Assembly: GCA_963765295.1 (NCBI GenBank)
Contig: CAVXVO010000007.1
Span: 372,001-436,000 of the forward strand
Source of the DNA: PALSA-612 sp963765295
GTDB lineage: Bacteria > Actinomycetota > Thermoleophilia > Gaiellales > Gaiellaceae
DNA length: 64,000 nucleotides
Reading direction: 5' to 3'
The notes beneath the pieces are model-generated. The model saw nothing but the letters and a program-made list of their open reading frames with translations, did no database searches and was not told where the DNA came from. This document shows, one piece after another, positions 18,393 to 26,959 of the stretch (the stretch's first letter is position 1; each line of letters begins with the position of its first letter). A program made the translations under genes and the position numbers.

Positions 18393-19596
18393 GCGGGGCG
18401 AGGTCGATGCTGGGCGGCTCGCCGGCGTAGAGCTCCGCCACGAGCCGGCCCGTGATCGGCGCGAGCGAGAGTCCCTTGCGGGCGTGCCCCGTCGCGAGGA
18501 CGAGCGGCTCGACGCCTGTCGGCCGCCCGATCACCGGCAGTCCGTCCGGCGTGCAGGGCCGCAGGCCTGCCCACACCTCGAGCTCGGTTCGGTCGTCGTC
18601 GATCGCGAGCACGCGCGCGGCCGCGCGACGGATCGCCTCGACGCGCGTCCGGCTGATCGAGGTGTCGAGACCGGCGAGCTCGAGCGTCCCCGAGAGCCGC
18701 AGCCTGCCCGGCAGCGGCGTGGCGATCACGTGTGCCTCGTCGAGCGAGATCGGGATCTTCGGGTCGGCCGCGGTCGGGTCCAGGTCGAGGTGGTAGCCCT
18801 TGCCGCCTTCCTGCGGGAGGCAGACGCCGAGCTGCGCTGCAAGCGGCGACGTCCACGCGCCGGCCGCGAGCACGACCGTCCGCGCCTGCAGCGTGCCGTT
18901 GCGGGTGTCGAGCGCGATGCCGCCGTTCGCGCGCCGCAGCGAGCGCACCTCGACGTCCGTCTCGATCGCCGCGCCGGCCTCCTTCGCGGCGCGGCCCGCC
19001 GCGTAGACGAACGAGAGCGGGTCGCAATGAGCTTCGTCGGGGAAGTAGACGCCGCCCGCAACGCGCTCGCCGACCGCCGGCTCGAGCGTCCGCGTCTCCT
19101 CGCGGTCGAGGACCTGGGAGGGGAGGCCGGTCGCGTTGGCGTGGGCACGAGCCTGCGCGAACGCGGCTTCCGTCTCGTACACGTTCAGGATGCCCCGGCG
19201 CTCGAAGCCCGTGTTCAGCCCCTCATGCGCGAGCCCGGCGTGCAGCTCGAGGCCGGCCAGGGAGAGCTCGCGGATGATGCGCATCCCCTCCGCGGCCCGC
19301 GACGCCGTCGAGGCCTTCACGAACCGCGCGAGCCAGGACGCCACCGAGGGCCGAGGCCGCAGGAAGAACGGGCTGTCCGGGGACATCATCCAGCGCAGGC
19401 CGTTCCGGAGCGAGGCGGGGTTCGCGATCGGTGCCGAATGGCTCGGGCAGAGGAGCCCGGCGTTCCCGGACGAGGCTCCCGACGCGAGCTCCTCGCCCCG
19501 CTCGAGCAGCGTCACGTCGGCGCCGCGCCGGGCCAGCTCGAGCGCACAGCAGACCCCGATCGCGCCGCCGCCGACGACCACGATCTCGTGCTCCAC
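18346..19596 (-). CDS. DadA-like FAD-dependent amino acid oxidoreductase
   Basis: 416 aa from GTG 19596. N-terminal EIVVVGGGAIGVCCALELAR binds FAD; SGASSGNAGLLCPSH is the DadA/glycine-oxidase second motif; the end has LEVWAGLRPCTPDGLPVIG and ATGHARKGLSLAPITG, the conserved C-terminal FAD segment. Expected activity is oxidative deamination of D-amino acids or oxidation of a secondary amine such as sarcosine or glycine. It converges on the amidase gene with a 47-bp overlap. No frameshift. Specificity not assignable. Confidence 0.87.
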   Translation of the reverse strand: MEHEIVVVGGGAIGVCCALELARRGADVTLLERGEELASGASSGNAGLLCPSHSAPIANPASLRNGLRWMMSPDSPFFLRPRPSVASWLARFVKASTASRAAEGMRIIRELSLAGLELHAGLAHEGLNTGFERRGILNVYETEAAFAQARAHANATGLPSQVLDREETRTLEPAVGERVAGGVYFPDEAHCDPLSFVYAAGRAAKEAGAAIETDVEVRSLRRANGGIALDTRNGTLQARTVVLAAGAWTSPLAAQLGVCLPQEGGKGYHLDLDPTAADPKIPISLDEAHVIATPLPGRLRLSGTLELAGLDTSISRTRVEAIRRAAARVLAIDDDRTELEVWAGLRPCTPDGLPVIGRPTGVEPLVLATGHARKGLSLAPITGRLVAELYAGEPPSIDLAPLSPDRFRPLLQSFRR

Positions 19597-19626
19597 CCAC
19601 AGAGGATGGCACAGCAGGCGGGCCGC

Positions 19627-20115
19627 TCAGCTCGACGCGGAGCAGACGGCCGGAAAGCCGATCCCTTTCCCGGCCGTCGACGTCTGTCTCGCCAGCTTCA
19701 GGAAGTCGAGCCAGGCGACCGCCGTCCCGGCGATGTCGGGGGTTTCGGCCGCGTGGAGCGTACGCTCGAGCGAGGCGGTCACGCGATCCTTGAGGGCGAG
19801 CCAGTGCCGGATCCTCGCCGCCAGCTCGGGTGGCGGCTCCAGCGCACGAACCTGCGTCGTCTCTGCCCTGAGGAGCGGCAGCACCCGCTTGATCGGCGTC
19901 ACGACCTCGCCCGGGATGGAGACGTCGCTGGGCGGGGAGATGCGGTCGAGCCTGGGGCCGAACACGGCGCAGATCTTCGCGACCTGCGCGAAGTACTCGG
20001 CCTTCGTCGGCGCCGCCTTCGAGCTGCCGCTGAACGCCAGCACGATTCCCGCGGCCAGGCCGCCCGCGACGACGATCGCTCCGACCAGGGCCAGGGGGCG
20101 GAAGCGGCCAGTCAC
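19627..20115 (-). CDS. Hypothetical membrane-anchored protein
   Basis: 162 aa from GTG 20115, whose GTGA overlaps the stop of the SDR gene (20112-20115). One N-terminal membrane helix (LALVGAIVVAGGLAAGIVLAF) is followed by an extracytoplasmic helical domain with two Cys (KICAVFG and FPAVCSASS) that could pair. I do not recognise a family. The coupling to the SDR gene suggests co-expression; nothing else points to function. Confidence 0.7.
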   Translation of the reverse strand: MTGRFRPLALVGAIVVAGGLAAGIVLAFSGSSKAAPTKAEYFAQVAKICAVFGPRLDRISPPSDVSIPGEVVTPIKRVLPLLRAETTQVRALEPPPELAARIRHWLALKDRVTASLERTLHAAETPDIAGTAVAWLDFLKLARQTSTAGKGIGFPAVCSASS

Positions 20116-20840
20116 CACGGCAACGCCGGCTCGCCGGCGGTCCAGCCGCCGTCGACCGGGAGCACGACGCCGGTGATCGCGCTCGCCAGCGGGCTCGCCA
20201 GGAAGACGATCGCGGCTGCGATCTCGTCGGCCTGCAGCAGCCGCCCGAGCGGGATCCGTCCCGTCGCCGCCCGGGTGAACGTCTCGTTCTCGAAGAAGGC
20301 CTCCGTCATCGGCGTGACCGTGAAGCCGGGAGCGACCGCGTTCACGCGCACGCCGTGCTCGGCCCAGTCGATTGCGAGCGAGCGGGTCAGCGCGGCCACG
20401 GCGCCCTTGCTCGCCGTGTAGGCCGCCTGCTGCGGCAGCGAGACGAGTGCGGCCTGCGAGGCGACGTTGACGACCGCGCCCCGGCTCGACCGCAGCAGCC
20501 CCGCGAATGCCTGGCACGCGTTCAGCGTGCCGAGCACGTTGACCTCGAAGTTCCGGCGGAAGTCGTCGGCCGTGAGCTCGTCGACCGGCCGGTTCTCCGT
20601 CAGGACTCCGGCCGCGTTGACGAGCACGTCGAGCCGCTCGAGCGACGCCGCCAGCCGGTCGAGGGCCGCACGGTCCGTGACGTCGACGGGCGAAACGGCG
20701 TCGCGGTCGACGACGTGCACGGCGGCGCCGCTCGCCTCGAGCAGCCGCCGGCAGGCGTCTCCGATCCCGGACGCGCCGCCGGTGACGACGGCCACGCTCC
20801 CTGCCAGCTTCAGTGCTCCGTCAGCCGTGGTGGGAGCCAC
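20112..20840 (-). CDS. Short-chain dehydrogenase/reductase
   Basis: About 242 aa from GTG 20840. Cofactor motif VTGGASGIGDACR, NAAG (LVNAAGVLTE), catalytic Ser in NVASQAAL and YTASKGAV (Tyr and Lys), and the tail LPVDGGWTAGE are all canonical classical-SDR features. The acidic Asp at VVDRDAV suggests NAD preference. Possible alternative starts are TTG or GTG 17-23 bases upstream, but these would approach the divergent gene starting at 20860. Substrate unknown. Coupled downstream to the hypothetical membrane protein. Confidence 0.88.
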   Translation of the reverse strand: MAPTTADGALKLAGSVAVVTGGASGIGDACRRLLEASGAAVHVVDRDAVSPVDVTDRAALDRLAASLERLDVLVNAAGVLTENRPVDELTADDFRRNFEVNVLGTLNACQAFAGLLRSSRGAVVNVASQAALVSLPQQAAYTASKGAVAALTRSLAIDWAEHGVRVNAVAPGFTVTPMTEAFFENETFTRAATGRIPLGRLLQADEIAAAIVFLASPLASAITGVVLPVDGGWTAGEPALPW

Positions 20841-20859
20841 CTTGCGATCATGCCGCAAC

Positions 20860-21591
20860 GTGAGCACCGTCGCTCTCTTCTGGCATCCGGCCTGAGCGAG
20901 CTGTGCGGCGGCCAGGGAGTTCCTTGGCGAGCACGGCGTCGAGTTCGAGTCGCTGAACGCCCGCGACGGCGGCGACGGCGAGCGCCGGTGGGAGGAGGCG
21001 GGCAGGCCGATCGTCCCGTCCCTCGTGGTCGACGGGCGCCCGACGCCGATCCTGCACGTCTCGCAAGTCGCCGAGGCGCTCGGGCTGCCGTCGCCGCCCG
21101 CGAGCTCGCCCGGGCGCGACGGTGTCGAAGCGGCGGCGACCCTCGATGCCTGGCTCGGGCATCTGCGCACCACGCCGTGGTCCGCGTTGCTCGAGCCGAC
21201 TCCGGCGCGCGGACGCAGCCTCCGCGAGCTGACCGTGAACGTCTTCCACCCGTTCGAGCTGCTGCCGGGGGCGTGGACGAGCGGCGAGTTCGACTGGCGC
21301 CCGGAGGACGACGCCGGCCGCGAAACCGCGTTGACCACGCACGACGGGCTGCTCGCCTTCGCCGACGCGGCCGTCGCAGGCTGGCGCCGCTTCCTCGACG
21401 GGCACGACCTCGACGAGGCCGACCCGTCCGTCACCACGTCGCGAGGCATCGTGCCGTTCTCGGCGCTCGTCTCCTTCCAGCGCTGGCACGCCGCCTACCA
21501 CTACCGGCAGCTCCTCGCCGTGCTCGGAGCGCCGGACGACCTCGGTCTGCTCGCACTCGACGACCTCGACCTCCCGAGCGACGTCTTCTAG
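20860..21591 (+). CDS. Candidate selenoprotein: thioredoxin/glutaredoxin-like domain fused to DinB-like domain
   Basis: From GTG 20860 the frame is open to 21591 (243 residues) except for one TGA at 20893-20895. The translation around it is VALFWHPA-*-ASC-AAAREFLGEHG: the TGA sits exactly at the first Cys of a glutaredoxin-like CxxC after a beta strand, with the partner Cys at residue 15. The fold continues RRWEEAGRPIVPSLVVDGRP, including the cis-Pro region (IVPSL). From about residue 85 comes a DinB-like four-helix domain with His130 (VNVFHPFEL), His210 and His214 (RWHAAYHYRQLL), a plausible three-His metal site. If TGA is read as selenocysteine this is a U-x-x-C redox domain on a putative metal/thiol-transferase domain. 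If not, a substitution error or a GTG start at 21025 are the alternatives. No sel genes are in the window. Confidence 0.62.
20903..20934 (+). promoter_or_regulatory. Candidate bacterial SECIS hairpin downstream of the in-frame TGA
   Basis: Seven bases after the TGA, GTGC (20903-20906) pairs with GCAC (20931-20934). Above an internal loop, 20911-20917 (GCCAGGG) pairs with 20922-20928 (CCTTGGC) including one G-U. The apical loop is AGTT at 20918-20921, 22 bases past the TGA, with G in its second position. These agree with the general bacterial SECIS rules as I know them (loop 16-37 bases from UGA, G among the first two loop bases). GC-rich DNA forms hairpins easily, so this is supportive only. 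Confidence 0.5.
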
Positions 21592-22205
21592 CGGACGAAG
21601 GTGAAGAGCTTCACGGCCGGGTCGAGCGGCTGGGCGTCGCCGACGAGCCGGTGGACGCCGACGCCGAAGGCGTCGGGCTCCGCGAGGAAGAACTCCTCCT
21701 CGAAGCCGTGCTCCGCGAACCAGCGGCGGATCGCCGGCCGCAAGTCGGGCTCCGAGGGGCCGCGCGTCCAGACGATCGAGCCGCTCTCCGTGCACAGCAT
21801 CGGGAGGTGCACGATCGTGCGCTCGATGTCCGCGTCCGTGATGTTCCCGAAGACCCCGCAGGCGAGGACGATCCCCGCCGGCACCGCGCCTTCGTAGGCG
21901 CTCAGCAGAGCCGCGTCGCCGGACACGACCTCGACGTTCGGGAGCGCCGGGATCGCCTCGACGTTGCGCGGGTCGAGCTCGACGAGCCGTGCGCGGACGT
22001 CGTCGCGCCGTGGATGTGCCGCGACGACGGGCAGGAGGTCGCGTCCCTGGCCCGCGCACATGCTCACGATCCGGATCGGGCCGGGCGGGCTTCGGTCGAG
22101 GAGCTCTCGGATTCGCTCCTGCACGCAGGCAAGCCGCCGCTCGAGCCTGCCGCCCGGCTCGTACGCCTCGTGCCAGCTCAGCCAGTCCGTGGCGCTCTCG
22201 CCCAT
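21588..22205 (-). CDS. SAM-dependent methyltransferase-like protein
   Basis: 205 aa from ATG 22205. The SAM-binding loop is IRIVSMCAGQGRDLLPVV, followed by acidic ARLVELDP (ribose-binding strand 2) and VEVVSGDAALLSAY; a substrate cap near the end has RRWFAEHGFEEEFFLAE. It is convergent with the selenoprotein candidate (4-bp overlap) and divergent from the amidohydrolase at 22237 with only 31 bp between. Substrate unknown. Intact frame. Confidence 0.8.
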   Translation of the reverse strand: MGESATDWLSWHEAYEPGGRLERRLACVQERIRELLDRSPPGPIRIVSMCAGQGRDLLPVVAAHPRRDDVRARLVELDPRNVEAIPALPNVEVVSGDAALLSAYEGAVPAGIVLACGVFGNITDADIERTIVHLPMLCTESGSIVWTRGPSEPDLRPAIRRWFAEHGFEEEFFLAEPDAFGVGVHRLVGDAQPLDPAVKLFTFVR

Positions 22206-22236
22206 CGGCTGATCGTACGAGTCATATGCTTCGCCC

Positions 22237-23479
22237 GTGGCGTTGCAACCCGACCGCACCGTCGCCGAGCTCCGCGAGCTCCAGGGGCTCACCGGTGACG
22301 AGAACGGCGCCCAGCGCGTGGCCTGGACGGACACGTGGGAGCGCGCGCGCGAGTGGCTCCGCGGCAAGCTCGCCGGAGCTCCCCGTCGAAGAGGAGATCG
22401 ACCAAGCGGGCAACCAGTGGTTCACGCTCCCGGGCGCGTCGGAGCGCGCGCTGCTCCTCGGCGGGCACATCGACTCCGTCCCGAACGGCGGCTGGCTCGA
22501 CGGCTGCCTGAATGTGATGGCCGGAGTCGAGGTCCTGCGCCGGCTGGCCGCCGAGGGCGAGCCGGCGGTCACCGTGCGGCTCGTCAACTGGGCCGACGAG
22601 GAGGGCGCCCGCTTCGGTCGCAGCCTGTTCGGCTCGAGTGCCGCCTGCGGCTCGATGCACGACCAGGACGAGCTGCGGCAGCTCGCGGACAGGGACGGCG
22701 TCCTGCTGCCGCACGCGCTCGCCGAGCACGGAGTCGACCTCGACCACGCGGCGGACGCGCGCAGCCAGCTCGAGAACGCCGCCGCCTACCTCGAGCTGCA
22801 CATCGAGCAGGGCCCGGTGCTGGAGGCGCTCGGCCTGCCGCTCGGGGCCGTGCTCGGGACGTTCGGCGTCGAGCGGCACCGCATCACCTGGACGGGCCAG
22901 GCCGCACACGCCGGCTCGACGCCGATGGACCGCCGCCGCGACGCGCTTGCCGGTGCGGCGAAGCTGGCGCTCGAGATCCGGGACATCGCCGCGCGCATCG
23001 GGGACGGGGCTGTCTGCACCTCGGGCGGGGTCGTCTGCCGCCCCGGCATCGTCACCTCCGTCGTCGAGACGGCGGAGCAGCTCCTCGACCAGCGACACCT
23101 CGACGCCGCGAAGCTCGCGAGCCTGCTGGCCGAGGCGAAGACGGCGGCCGACCGCTTCGCCGGCGAGGAGAGCATCGACGTCGAATGGGAGCGGATCTGG
23201 TCGATCGAGCCGATCCTCTTCGACCGGGAGCTCGTCGACATGTGCGACGCGTCGATCGAGGACGTGGCCGGGGCATCGCACCGGCTGCCGAGCGGACCGC
23301 TGCACGACGCCGCCGAGGTCGCCCGTGCCGGCATCCCGACCGTGATGATGTTCGTGCAGAGCCTGCGCGGGCTGTCGCACACGAAGCTCGAGGACACGCT
23401 GGCGGAGCACCTGGAGCTCTCGGTGGAGGCGTTCGACCGCCTCACGACCGAGGCGATCGCCTGGGTCGCCACCCGTTAG
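22237..23479 (+). CDS. M20 N-carbamoyl amino acid/allantoate amidohydrolase (one frameshift)
   Basis: From GTG 22237, with an indel near 22378 that shifts MALQPDRTVAELRELQGLTG onto the main frame. Metal-site motifs: LLGGHIDSVPNGGWLDG (His, Asp), NWADEEGARFG (Glu pair), YLELHIEQGP (His) and GLSHTK near the C-terminus. HIEQGP and GGWLDG are diagnostic of the hydantoinase/carbamoylase branch (HyuC, AllC) rather than peptidases. It would release an amino acid from an N-carbamoyl amino acid, or act on allantoate. Presence of N-carbamoylsarcosine amidase 4 kb upstream suggests a shared ureido-compound theme; that link is inference. Confidence 0.86.
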
Positions 23480-23590
23480 GCGTCCCCCGAACGCGGTTCA
23501 GGTTCGCCGCAACCTGCCGATGAGTGGCTGATGGAGCCTTGTTGCGCGGCAGGAAACCCGTGCTGAAAGACGAAGTTTGCTGCCATCCGA

Positions 23591-23607
23591 AAGGATTGGA
23601 TATCCTT
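23591..23607. promoter_or_regulatory. Palindrome upstream of the collagen-like gene
   Basis: AAGGAT-TGGAT-ATCCTT, containing GGATATCC, lies 54-70 bp before the GTG start at 23661. A weak TATCCT hexamer overlaps it. The 181-bp gap 23480-23660 otherwise holds only a small CAGGTT/AACCTG hairpin at 23499-23516 that might end the amidohydrolase transcript. Operator or promoter role is a guess. Confidence 0.3.
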
Positions 23608-23660
23608 GCTGTGCCTGTCAGTCAACGCGGTCAGGGAAGCCGCCGAAACGAGGGGGTCTC

Positions 23661-24638
23661 GTGAATAAGGTCAGGATCTTCGTGGCGTTTGCGGCCGCCG
23701 CGTGCGTAGGAGTCTTCGTCGGCGTCCCCTCCGCGTCAGCGGATACAGGGCCCGGCGGAATCGTGAGGGCGTGCGTCCGCACGCACGCTGGCACCGCCTC
23801 GGTGATGGGCGCGGTCCGGATCATCGATGGACCAGGGCTTGTGTTCCAGGTTCAGCCGCCCCCCTGCAACAGCTTCGAGACCGAGCTCGACTGGCCGAGC
23901 GCACCCGGCGGCCCGGTGGGCGCGACGGGTCCGACCGGTCCAGTGGGACCGACCGGAGCGCGTGGCCCCACGGGTCGAGGCACTACGGGACCGACAGGAG
24001 CTAAGGGTGCAACAGGCTCGCGCGGTCCGACCGGCGGACGCGGTCCGACCGGAGCAGGAGTAACCGGTGCGACCGGCGCCAAGGGTGCGACCGGCGCCAA
24101 GGGTGCGACCGGCGCCAAGGGCACAACGGGCGCGACCGGCGCCAAGGGTACGACCGGCGCTAAGGGTGCGACCGGTGCCAAGGGCGCAACCGGCGCACGT
24201 GGTCCGACGGGCGCGAGAGGCCCGACGGGCGTGGGTACGACCGGCGCCAAGGGCGCAACCGGCGCACGTGGTCCGACCGGCTCGAGAGGCCCGACGGGCG
24301 CGGGTACGACCGGCCCGACAGGTCCGCCAGGCCCGCCCGGCGCGAGTGGCTTCCCGGGCAGCGTCATCGTCGCCGGCACGCCGGTGTCGACAGCGCCGGG
24401 TCCGGCAGCCGGTCAGAAGGCGACCGCGACGGCATCGTGTCCGGAGGGTTCGTCCTTGCTCGGTGGCGGCGGCCGCGTGACGGTGAACGGCCCCTCGCAG
24501 TTGCCGCTCGTGGCGATGTACGAGTCGTATCCGAGTAGCGCCAACACGTGGACCGCGAGCGGCGTCGTCGCTGCTCGCCTCGGTGGCGGCGCGACGATGG
24601 TCGTCCAGGCCTACGTCGTCTGTACCAACACCGACTAG
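23661..24638 (+). CDS. Secreted collagen-like repeat protein
   Basis: 325 aa from GTG 23661 (GGGGG upstream). Residues 1-31 form a signal peptide (RIFVAFAAAACVGVFVGVPSASA). A short Cys-containing domain follows (IVRACVRTHAG). Residues 84-233 are uninterrupted-looking Gly-X-Y triplets, rich in GAT, GPT and GAK, with brief breaks such as GRGTTG and GVGTTG. The last 90 residues form a small beta-rich domain with two Cys (TASCPEGSSLLGGG; AYVVCTNTD). Bacterial collagens of this type are surface or spore-coat proteins; Thr at the Y position suggests O-glycosylation. Function here is unknown. A terminator follows at once. Confidence 0.87.
   Translation: MNKVRIFVAFAAAACVGVFVGVPSASADTGPGGIVRACVRTHAGTASVMGAVRIIDGPGLVFQVQPPPCNSFETELDWPSAPGGPVGATGPTGPVGPTGARGPTGRGTTGPTGAKGATGSRGPTGGRGPTGAGVTGATGAKGATGAKGATGAKGTTGATGAKGTTGAKGATGAKGATGARGPTGARGPTGVGTTGAKGATGARGPTGSRGPTGAGTTGPTGPPGPPGASGFPGSVIVAGTPVSTAPGPAAGQKATATASCPEGSSLLGGGGRVTVNGPSQLPLVAMYESYPSSANTWTASGVVAARLGGGATMVVQAYVVCTNTD
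23910..24360 (+). repeat. Collagen-coding tandem triplet repeat tract
   Basis: The DNA is built on 9- and 18-bp units, best seen as ACCGGCGCCAAGGGTGCG repeated with small changes between about 24070 and 24260. Each 9-bp unit codes for one Gly-X-Y triplet. Such tracts can expand or contract by slippage, so the repeat number may vary between strains or be misassembled. Confidence 0.8.
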
Positions 24639-24659
24639 CGCGACTCGAAAGCGAACGTC

Positions 24660-24689
24660 AAAGCGGGAGGCCCTCGGGCCTCCCGCTTT
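24660..24689. terminator. Bidirectional terminator between convergent genes
   Basis: AAAGCGGGAGGCC (24660-24672) and GGCCTCCCGCTTT (24677-24689) form a perfect 13-bp stem with a 4-base loop. The A and T runs at the stem ends provide a short U tract in both directions. It lies between the collagen-like gene stop (24638) and the NagZ stop (24699). Confidence 0.85.
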
Positions 24690-24698
24690 CGTTCTGGC

Positions 24699-26069
24699 TC
24701 AGCCGGTGCCGAGCCGCTCGGCCGCGGCCTCGAGGTTGACCCGGCCGGCGCCGTTCGTGGCCATGTAGCCGCGAGTCCGTTCGGGGCGCCACAGCGGCAG
24801 GCCCGTCTCGACGAGGATCGCGTCGGGATGCTCGGCGAGGAGCCTCTCCGCCAGCGCGCGAGCCCAGTCGTACCGGTGCGCGTCACGGAGCACCACCACG
24901 AGTCGCCCGGCGTCGTCTCTGTCGGGGCCGAGCAGTTCTGCGAGCGAGTGCTCGGCGGGCCCGGCGGCGATGTTCGGCTCCGGCAGGAGCTCGACGACTC
25001 GCGCCGGGCCCTCGAGGCGCACGTCGCCCTCGACCCGGAGCGCCCGGCGTGCAGCGTCGAGCCCGACGTTGGCCGTGACGTCGACCGTTCGCGGCCGCGA
25101 CGCCCACTGCGCGACGTGCGAGATCCGCGAGCACGCCTCGGCGAGCCGCGTCTCCGCAAGGCGCCCCGATTGCACCGCGTCGACGATCGCACCGCAGACG
25201 CTCTCGACCGCGTCGTCGCCGAGATCGTGGCCGAGGCAGAGGGCGTCCGCACCCGCCTCGAGGGCGCGGACGGCGCCCTCCTCGACGCCCACGGAGTCCG
25301 CGAGGCCGCGCATCTCGAGCGCGTCCGTGATCACGAGCCCCTCGAAGCCGAGCTCGCCGCGCAGGACGTCGGTGAGCAGCGTCCTGCTGATCGTCGCCGG
25401 CACGTCGTCGAAGCCGACGACCACGATGTGCGCGCTCATGATCGCCTTGACGCCGGCATCGATCGCGGCCCGAAACGGCCGCAGCGCGGCAGCGAGGTCG
25501 CCCTCGGCCCGCGGCAGCTCGACGTGCGAGTCCTGCGCCGTGTCGCCGTGTCCGGGAAAGTGCTTCGCGCACGCCGCCACGTGGCAGCGCTGCAAGCCCT
25601 GCACGAACGCGAAGACGTGCCGCGCGACGAGCTCGGGGTCGGCGCCGAACGAGCGGATGCCGATCACGGGGTTCTCGGGATTCGAGTTCACGTCGGCGCA
25701 GGGAGCGAGGTCGAGGTTCACGCCTGCCCGGGCGCAGAGCGAGCCGATCGCCGCCGCGACCTCCGCCGTCAGAGCCACGTCGTCGACGACGCCGAGTGCC
25801 CGGTTGCCGGGATACGAGCTGCCGGCCGAGACCTCGAGCCGAGTGACGTCTCCGCCCTCCTCGTCCGTCGACACGAGCACGGACGGGTGCTCTGCCCGCA
25901 GCGACGCGGTCAGCGCCGCGACCTGCTCGACGTCGCGGACGTTCCAGCCGAACAGGCACACGCCGCCGAGCCCCTCCGCGAGCCGGCGGCGCACCCAGTC
26001 GGGCGCCTCGTAGCCGGGGAACCCCGGCCAGATGCACTGAAGCGCCGCCCGGCGGAGGTCGGTGCTCAA
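24699..26069 (-). CDS. nagZ: Beta-N-acetylglucosaminidase, GH3 family
   Basis: 456 aa from TTG 26069, whose TTGA overlaps the stop of the upstream permease (26066-26069). The GH3 NagZ signature AKHFPGHGDTAQDSH carries the His/Asp acid-base dyad of this subfamily, and the nucleophile Asp is in LVITDALEM. An N-terminal STDEEGGDVTRLE loop binds substrate. There is no signal peptide, so it acts on imported GlcNAc-containing disaccharides such as GlcNAc-MurNAc or chitobiose. Some actinobacterial members are phosphorylases releasing GlcNAc-1-phosphate, which sequence alone does not exclude. A C-terminal domain of about 130 residues follows the barrel. Intact. Confidence 0.9.
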   Translation of the reverse strand: MSTDLRRAALQCIWPGFPGYEAPDWVRRRLAEGLGGVCLFGWNVRDVEQVAALTASLRAEHPSVLVSTDEEGGDVTRLEVSAGSSYPGNRALGVVDDVALTAEVAAAIGSLCARAGVNLDLAPCADVNSNPENPVIGIRSFGADPELVARHVFAFVQGLQRCHVAACAKHFPGHGDTAQDSHVELPRAEGDLAAALRPFRAAIDAGVKAIMSAHIVVVGFDDVPATISRTLLTDVLRGELGFEGLVITDALEMRGLADSVGVEEGAVRALEAGADALCLGHDLGDDAVESVCGAIVDAVQSGRLAETRLAEACSRISHVAQWASRPRTVDVTANVGLDAARRALRVEGDVRLEGPARVVELLPEPNIAAGPAEHSLAELLGPDRDDAGRLVVVLRDAHRYDWARALAERLLAEHPDAILVETGLPLWRPERTRGYMATNGAGRVNLEAAAERLGTG

Positions 26070-26959
26070 CCCTTGACCGCGCCGGCCGTCAGCCCGAACG
26101 CGATCTTCCGCTGGACGAGCAGGAAGAAGATGATCACGGGGATCGCCGTCACCGTCGAGGCCGCCATCAGCGCTCCCCAGTCGGTGTGGCGCGCCGACCC
26201 GCTGAAGTACGACAGCCAGATCGTCAGCGTCTGCTTGGACTGGTCCTGGAGGAGCACGTTGGCGAAGATGTACTCGTTCCACGTCGTGATGAACGCGAAG
26301 ACGGACGTGGCCACGAGCCCGGGTGCGACCAGGGGCAAGAGGATCCTCACGAACGCGCCGAGCCGGCTCGACCCGTCGACCATCGCCGCCTCCTCGAGCT
26401 CCTTCGGGATCCCGGCGAGGAAGCCGCGCAGCGTCCAGACGCAGAACGGCAGCACGAACGTCATGTACGTGATCGTCAGCCCGATCAGGACGTTGGCGTT
26501 CTGGGTCAGGTGGTAGTTCCGGAGCACGACGTAGAGCGGGATGATCAGCCCCACCTGCGGGATCATCTGGATCCCGATGATCAGTACGACGAACACCTCG
26601 CGGCCGGTGAAGCGGAACTTGGCCAGAGCGACGGCGGCCAGGAAGGCGAGCACCATGGAGAGCGCCACCGTGATGCTGACGACGATCAGGCTGGTGACGA
26701 CGGAGTTCCAGAAGTACGGGTGATCGGCTCCCGCGATCGCCTCGCGGAAGTGCGAGAGCGTCGCCCGGAGCGGTATCCAGGTCGGCGACGTGCTGATGAT
26801 GTCGCTGTCCTCTTTGAACGCCGTCGTCACCATCCAGTAGACCGGGAAGACCATGATCACGAGCACGATCAGGCCGACGACGTTCCAGCCGGTCTGGCCG
26901 GCCCGCTGCCGCGCCGTCCTGCGCGGCGCCGTGTCCCGCCGTGCCGCGTGCGCGCTCAT
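26066..26959 (-). CDS. Carbohydrate ABC transporter permease, MalG-like
   Basis: 297 aa from ATG 26959, overlapping the upstream permease stop (ATGA). Six helices, beginning NVVGLIVLVIMVFPVYWMVT, and the EAA loop ELEEAAMVDGSSRLGAFVRI identify the CUT1 inner-membrane subunit. TTWNEYIFANVLL is characteristic of MalG relatives. Within the amino-sugar cluster it likely imports GlcNAc/MurNAc-type sugars or chitooligosaccharides together with the adjacent permease, binding protein and MsmX-like ATPase. Confidence 0.9.
   Translation of the reverse strand: MSAHAARRDTAPRRTARQRAGQTGWNVVGLIVLVIMVFPVYWMVTTAFKEDSDIISTSPTWIPLRATLSHFREAIAGADHPYFWNSVVTSLIVVSITVALSMVLAFLAAVALAKFRFTGREVFVVLIIGIQMIPQVGLIIPLYVVLRNYHLTQNANVLIGLTITYMTFVLPFCVWTLRGFLAGIPKELEEAAMVDGSSRLGAFVRILLPLVAPGLVATSVFAFITTWNEYIFANVLLQDQSKQTLTIWLSYFSGSARHTDWGALMAASTVTAIPVIIFFLLVQRKIAFGLTAGAVKG

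Noticed and set aside
23577..23660. Upstream start (23577) for the collagen-like protein
   Set aside because: The extra 28 residues precede a clear signal peptide; GTG 23661 with GGGGG upstream gives a normal secreted N-terminus.
23910..24360. Tandem repeats as a CRISPR array
   Set aside because: Units are 9/18 bp in coding phase, encode Gly-X-Y triplets and have no unique spacers.
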